From a virus, in IMG/VR virus record IMGVR_UViG_3300020121_000330, positions 1 to 21,880 of that record: a stretch of 21,880 nt of DNA; one strand, 5' to 3'. A program made the position numbers and the translations under genes. Position 1 is the stretch's first letter, and every line of letters begins with the position of its first letter. Shown here in pieces: positions 20,426 to 21,880 of this stretch. The notes below the pieces were generated by a model. It was not told the DNA's origin. It saw nothing but the letters and a program-made list of their open reading frames with translations, and did not search any database.

Positions 20426-21484
20426 TTGACCGTCTATCAGTCGAAGGCATCCCCCTACTGGCAATTCGATTTCCAGTTTCGCGGCCGGCGCTACCATGGC
20501 AGCACCGGCTGCACCTCGAAGCGCGCCGCCGAACAGTTCGAGCGCCGCGAACGCCACGCGGCGACCTTGCCGGTGGTCAGCCGGCCCACGCTCACCCTCG
20601 ACGAAGCCGCCGGTCTCTATCAGGACCACGCCGAGTCTCTGCCCAGCTGGTCGACCATCAAATACATGATCGCCGCCCTGGTCGACGGCCTCGGCCCGCG
20701 CCGGCTGCTGTCGGAAATCACCCAGCGCGATCTGCAGGTCTATTTCGCCAAGCGCCGCGACAAGCGATCGAACGCCAGCGTCAACCGCGAGATCGAAAAC
20801 GCCCGCGCCATCTGGCGCAGCGCCAGGACCGCGCGCTTCGACATCGGCGAAATGCCCGAATGGAAAGCGCTCCGACTCAAGGTCGGCAAAAAGCCACCGC
20901 GCGAACTGGCCTTGACCGAGGAAGACAAGCTATTCCTCGCGCTGCGCGCCGACGTGCGCGGCGCCGTCGAATTTCTGCTCAAATCAGGCTGGCGGCGCAG
21001 CGAAGTGCTGGGCTTGCGTTGGACGGACGTGAACCTGCCGGCGCGCCAGGCCACCACCAGGATCAAGGGAGGCGATATCGTCACCCGCCCGCTCACCACC
21101 GCGCTGGTCGAGATCATTGCCAGCCAGGTGCAGGCCGGCCCCTTCGTCTTCACCTATATCTGCCAGCAGAGCCGCGCCAAGCGCCGCAAGGGCCAACGCT
21201 ACCCGCTCACCCCGACCGCCCTGCGCAAGCCCTGGGCCCAGGCGCTCGCGGCCGCCGGCGTCGACGCCTTCCGTCTCCACGATCTGCGCCACACCCGGGG
21301 AACCCGCATCGTCCGCGCCACCGGCAGCCTCGCCGCCGCCAAGGAGGCGCTGAAGCATAAGAGCATCAACACCACCCTGCGCTACGCCCACGTCCTCGAC
21401 GAAGATGTCAGAAACGCCCTGGAAGCCAGCGAGTCCCGGAATAGTCCCGGAGAGGCAAAGTCCAAAAAGCGGAAAAGCGTTTAA
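20426..21484 (+). CDS. int: Tyrosine-family site-specific integrase
   Basis: The 352-aa protein has an AP2-like arm-binding N-terminus (YWQFDFQFRGRRYHGSTGCTSK, 11-32), a core-binding helical domain (about 55-150), and a catalytic domain. Visible catalytic residues are R190 in SGWRRSEVLGLRW, H285-x2-R288 in LHDLRHTRGT, H311 and the nucleophile Y320 in TTLRYAH. It starts at TTG 20426, four bases after xis. The last 17 residues (336 onward) are encoded by the left 24-bp repeat of the att region, so the gene end and a probable arm site overlap. It acts on the adjacent tRNA-Val fragment. Confidence 0.93.
   Translation: MTVYQSKASPYWQFDFQFRGRRYHGSTGCTSKRAAEQFERRERHAATLPVVSRPTLTLDEAAGLYQDHAESLPSWSTIKYMIAALVDGLGPRRLLSEITQRDLQVYFAKRRDKRSNASVNREIENARAIWRSARTARFDIGEMPEWKALRLKVGKKPPRELALTEEDKLFLALRADVRGAVEFLLKSGWRRSEVLGLRWTDVNLPARQATTRIKGGDIVTRPLTTALVEIIASQVQAGPFVFTYICQQSRAKRRKGQRYPLTPTALRKPWAQALAAAGVDAFRLHDLRHTRGTRIVRATGSLAAAKEALKHKSINTTLRYAHVLDEDVRNALEASESRNSPGEAKSKKRKSV
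21430..21453. repeat. Left 24-bp direct repeat (probable integrase arm site)
   Basis: Exact match to 21650-21673, spaced 220 bases. Each copy contains two tandem AGTCCCGGA units 11 bases apart, a typical arm-type repeat. This copy lies inside the integrase C-terminal codons 336-343. Confidence 0.8.
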
Positions 21485-21516
21485 CCACCGCCATTTAGGC
21501 AGGCCACCACATCGCA

Positions 21517-21554
21517 GTGTAAACGAGATGCTCTACCAACTGAGCTAACCGCCC
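21517..21554 (-). other. attP/attR: Attachment core: 5' half of tRNA-Val(UAC)
   Basis: Read on the minus strand from 21554, the bases match a tRNA. Acceptor strand GGGCGGT, TA, D-arm GCTC-AGTTGGTA-GAGC, A, anticodon strand TCTCG and loop TTTACAC follow in order (anticodon TAC at 21521-21519, Val). After the loop the match stops: TGCGA replaces the expected CGAGA, and no T-arm (GGTTCGAATCC) exists between here and the integrase. This is a half tRNA ending at the anticodon loop, the kind of identity block in which tyrosine integrases cross over. It is not a working tRNA here. Confidence 0.8.
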
Positions 21555-21572
21555 GGTGCCCCGGAACCAGCG

Positions 21573-21600
21573 CATTTAGGCGCTTTTCAGCGTCCGTCAA
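21573..21600 (-). promoter_or_regulatory. tRNA-type promoter for the tRNA-Val half
   Basis: On the minus strand TTGACG (21600-21595) and TAAATG (21578-21573) are 16 bases apart, and the RNA start would lie about 12 bases before the tRNA 5' end. The -10 word and following bases (CATTTAGGC on the plus strand) recur at 21492-21500 on the other side of the core. Confidence 0.6.
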
Positions 21601-21603
21601 CCG

Positions 21604-21625
21604 GCCGTTCGCGGCACAGAACGGC
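21604..21625. repeat. Inverted repeat beside the tRNA promoter
   Basis: GCCGTTC (21604-21610) and GAACGGC (21619-21625) pair perfectly around eight bases, and a further CGAACGG follows at 21628-21634. It could be a binding site for Xis or a host factor, or part of a terminator of something to the right. No gene is near enough to decide. Confidence 0.45.
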
Positions 21626-21649
21626 AACGAACGGAACAGATCGGCACCC

Positions 21650-21673
21650 CGAGTCCCGGAATAGTCCCGGAGA
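21650..21673. repeat. Right 24-bp direct repeat (probable integrase arm site)
   Basis: Exact copy of 21430-21453, on the far side of the tRNA half and its promoter. A repeat shared by the phage integrase gene and this flank argues that the flank is phage DNA or that both att arms are present here. Confidence 0.8.
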
Positions 21674-21880
21674 CATTCGCGCCTCTCCACCACAACTTGA
21701 ACAACGATCGCTTTGCAGGCGCGCGTATCGCGTGGCGCGCCCGCGTCTCAAATTCCTGGGTGGGTAGGCGGGGATTGCCAAACATTTCAAACAACGCAGC
21801 AAAACCGGGGGTTTCCAGCCAAACATTTTACCAAACATCGACCAAACCAGATTTGAGCTCCCTATCCCTATATTTGAGAT
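21674..21880. other. Gene-free flank with CCAAACAT repeats
   Basis: I see no credible gene in this stretch; short open frames on the minus strand lack ribosome sites and family features. It is AT-richer than the rest. CCAAACATTT occurs at 21778-21787 and 21819-21828, CCAAACATCG at 21831-21840 and CCAAACC at 21842-21848, so the last three are 11 to 12 bases apart. ATTTGAG occurs at 21851 and 21872 and inverted at 21747-21753. These spaced repeats look like protein-binding sites (further arm sites or a regulatory region). Confidence 0.5.

Noticed and set aside
21481-21838. Minus-strand open frames of 65-83 codons in the att region
   Set aside because: They run through the tRNA half, its promoter and the direct repeats, with no ribosome site or recognisable protein pattern.
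1-21880. CRISPR array or insertion sequence
   Set aside because: No regularly spaced repeat-spacer series and no transposase or terminal inverted repeats were seen.

Overview
The window is part of a temperate, contractile-tailed (P2-like myovirus) phage or prophage, with a very GC-rich genome and strong C/G third-position bias. The host is most likely an alphaproteobacterium of the sphingomonad group. That is an inference from codon use and from one copy of the palindrome-like repeat CCCTGAGCTTGTCGAAGGG (2239-2257), a motif I remember as abundant in sphingomonad genomes; no search was possible.

Layout. (1) 1-7495, plus strand: late tail module in P2-like order, with baseplate spike V, baseplate W, sheath FI, tube FII, tail chaperone E with a -1 frameshift extension E', tape measure T, an inserted unrelated gene, tail protein U and late protein D. 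The P2 genes J, I, H and G, expected between W and FI, are absent there, as is X between U and D. (2) 7495-8055: a small serine alpha/beta hydrolase coupled to D. (3) 8062-8959, minus strand: a cI-like repressor followed by a secreted DUF3761-like protein and a zinc-ribbon membrane protein, which look like genes expressed in the lysogen. (4) 8960-9042: divergent control region with two related operators. (5) 9043-20421, plus strand: the early operon, starting with a YdaS/Cro-like regulator and an Ogr/Delta-type late activator, then a large primase-helicase, a run of small overlapping genes (many with Cys pairs, two membrane proteins, one ASCH protein), an N4/N6 DNA methyltransferase, an unusual repeat-bearing C5 methyltransferase, a DUF1643 protein, a D12-class adenine methyltransferase and an excisionase-like protein. 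(6) 20426-21484: tyrosine integrase. (7) 21485-21880: a gene-free attachment region holding the 5' half of tRNA-Val(UAC) on the minus strand, a tRNA-type promoter, and two exact 24-bp direct repeats placed like integrase arm sites on both sides.

How it works together (inference): the repressor holds the divergent promoter off. On induction the regulator and replication genes are made, and the Ogr-like protein then turns on late tail genes. Three DNA methyltransferases would modify phage DNA against host restriction, and the xis-int-att block controls integration into tRNA-Val. Capsid, packaging and lysis genes are not in the window and presumably lie to the left. The points most worth checking are the double slippery site in E/E', the gene inserted at the start of U with an 11-bp duplication, the tandem repeats of the C5 methyltransferase, the repressor-linked cassette, and the att region that appears to carry both arms.
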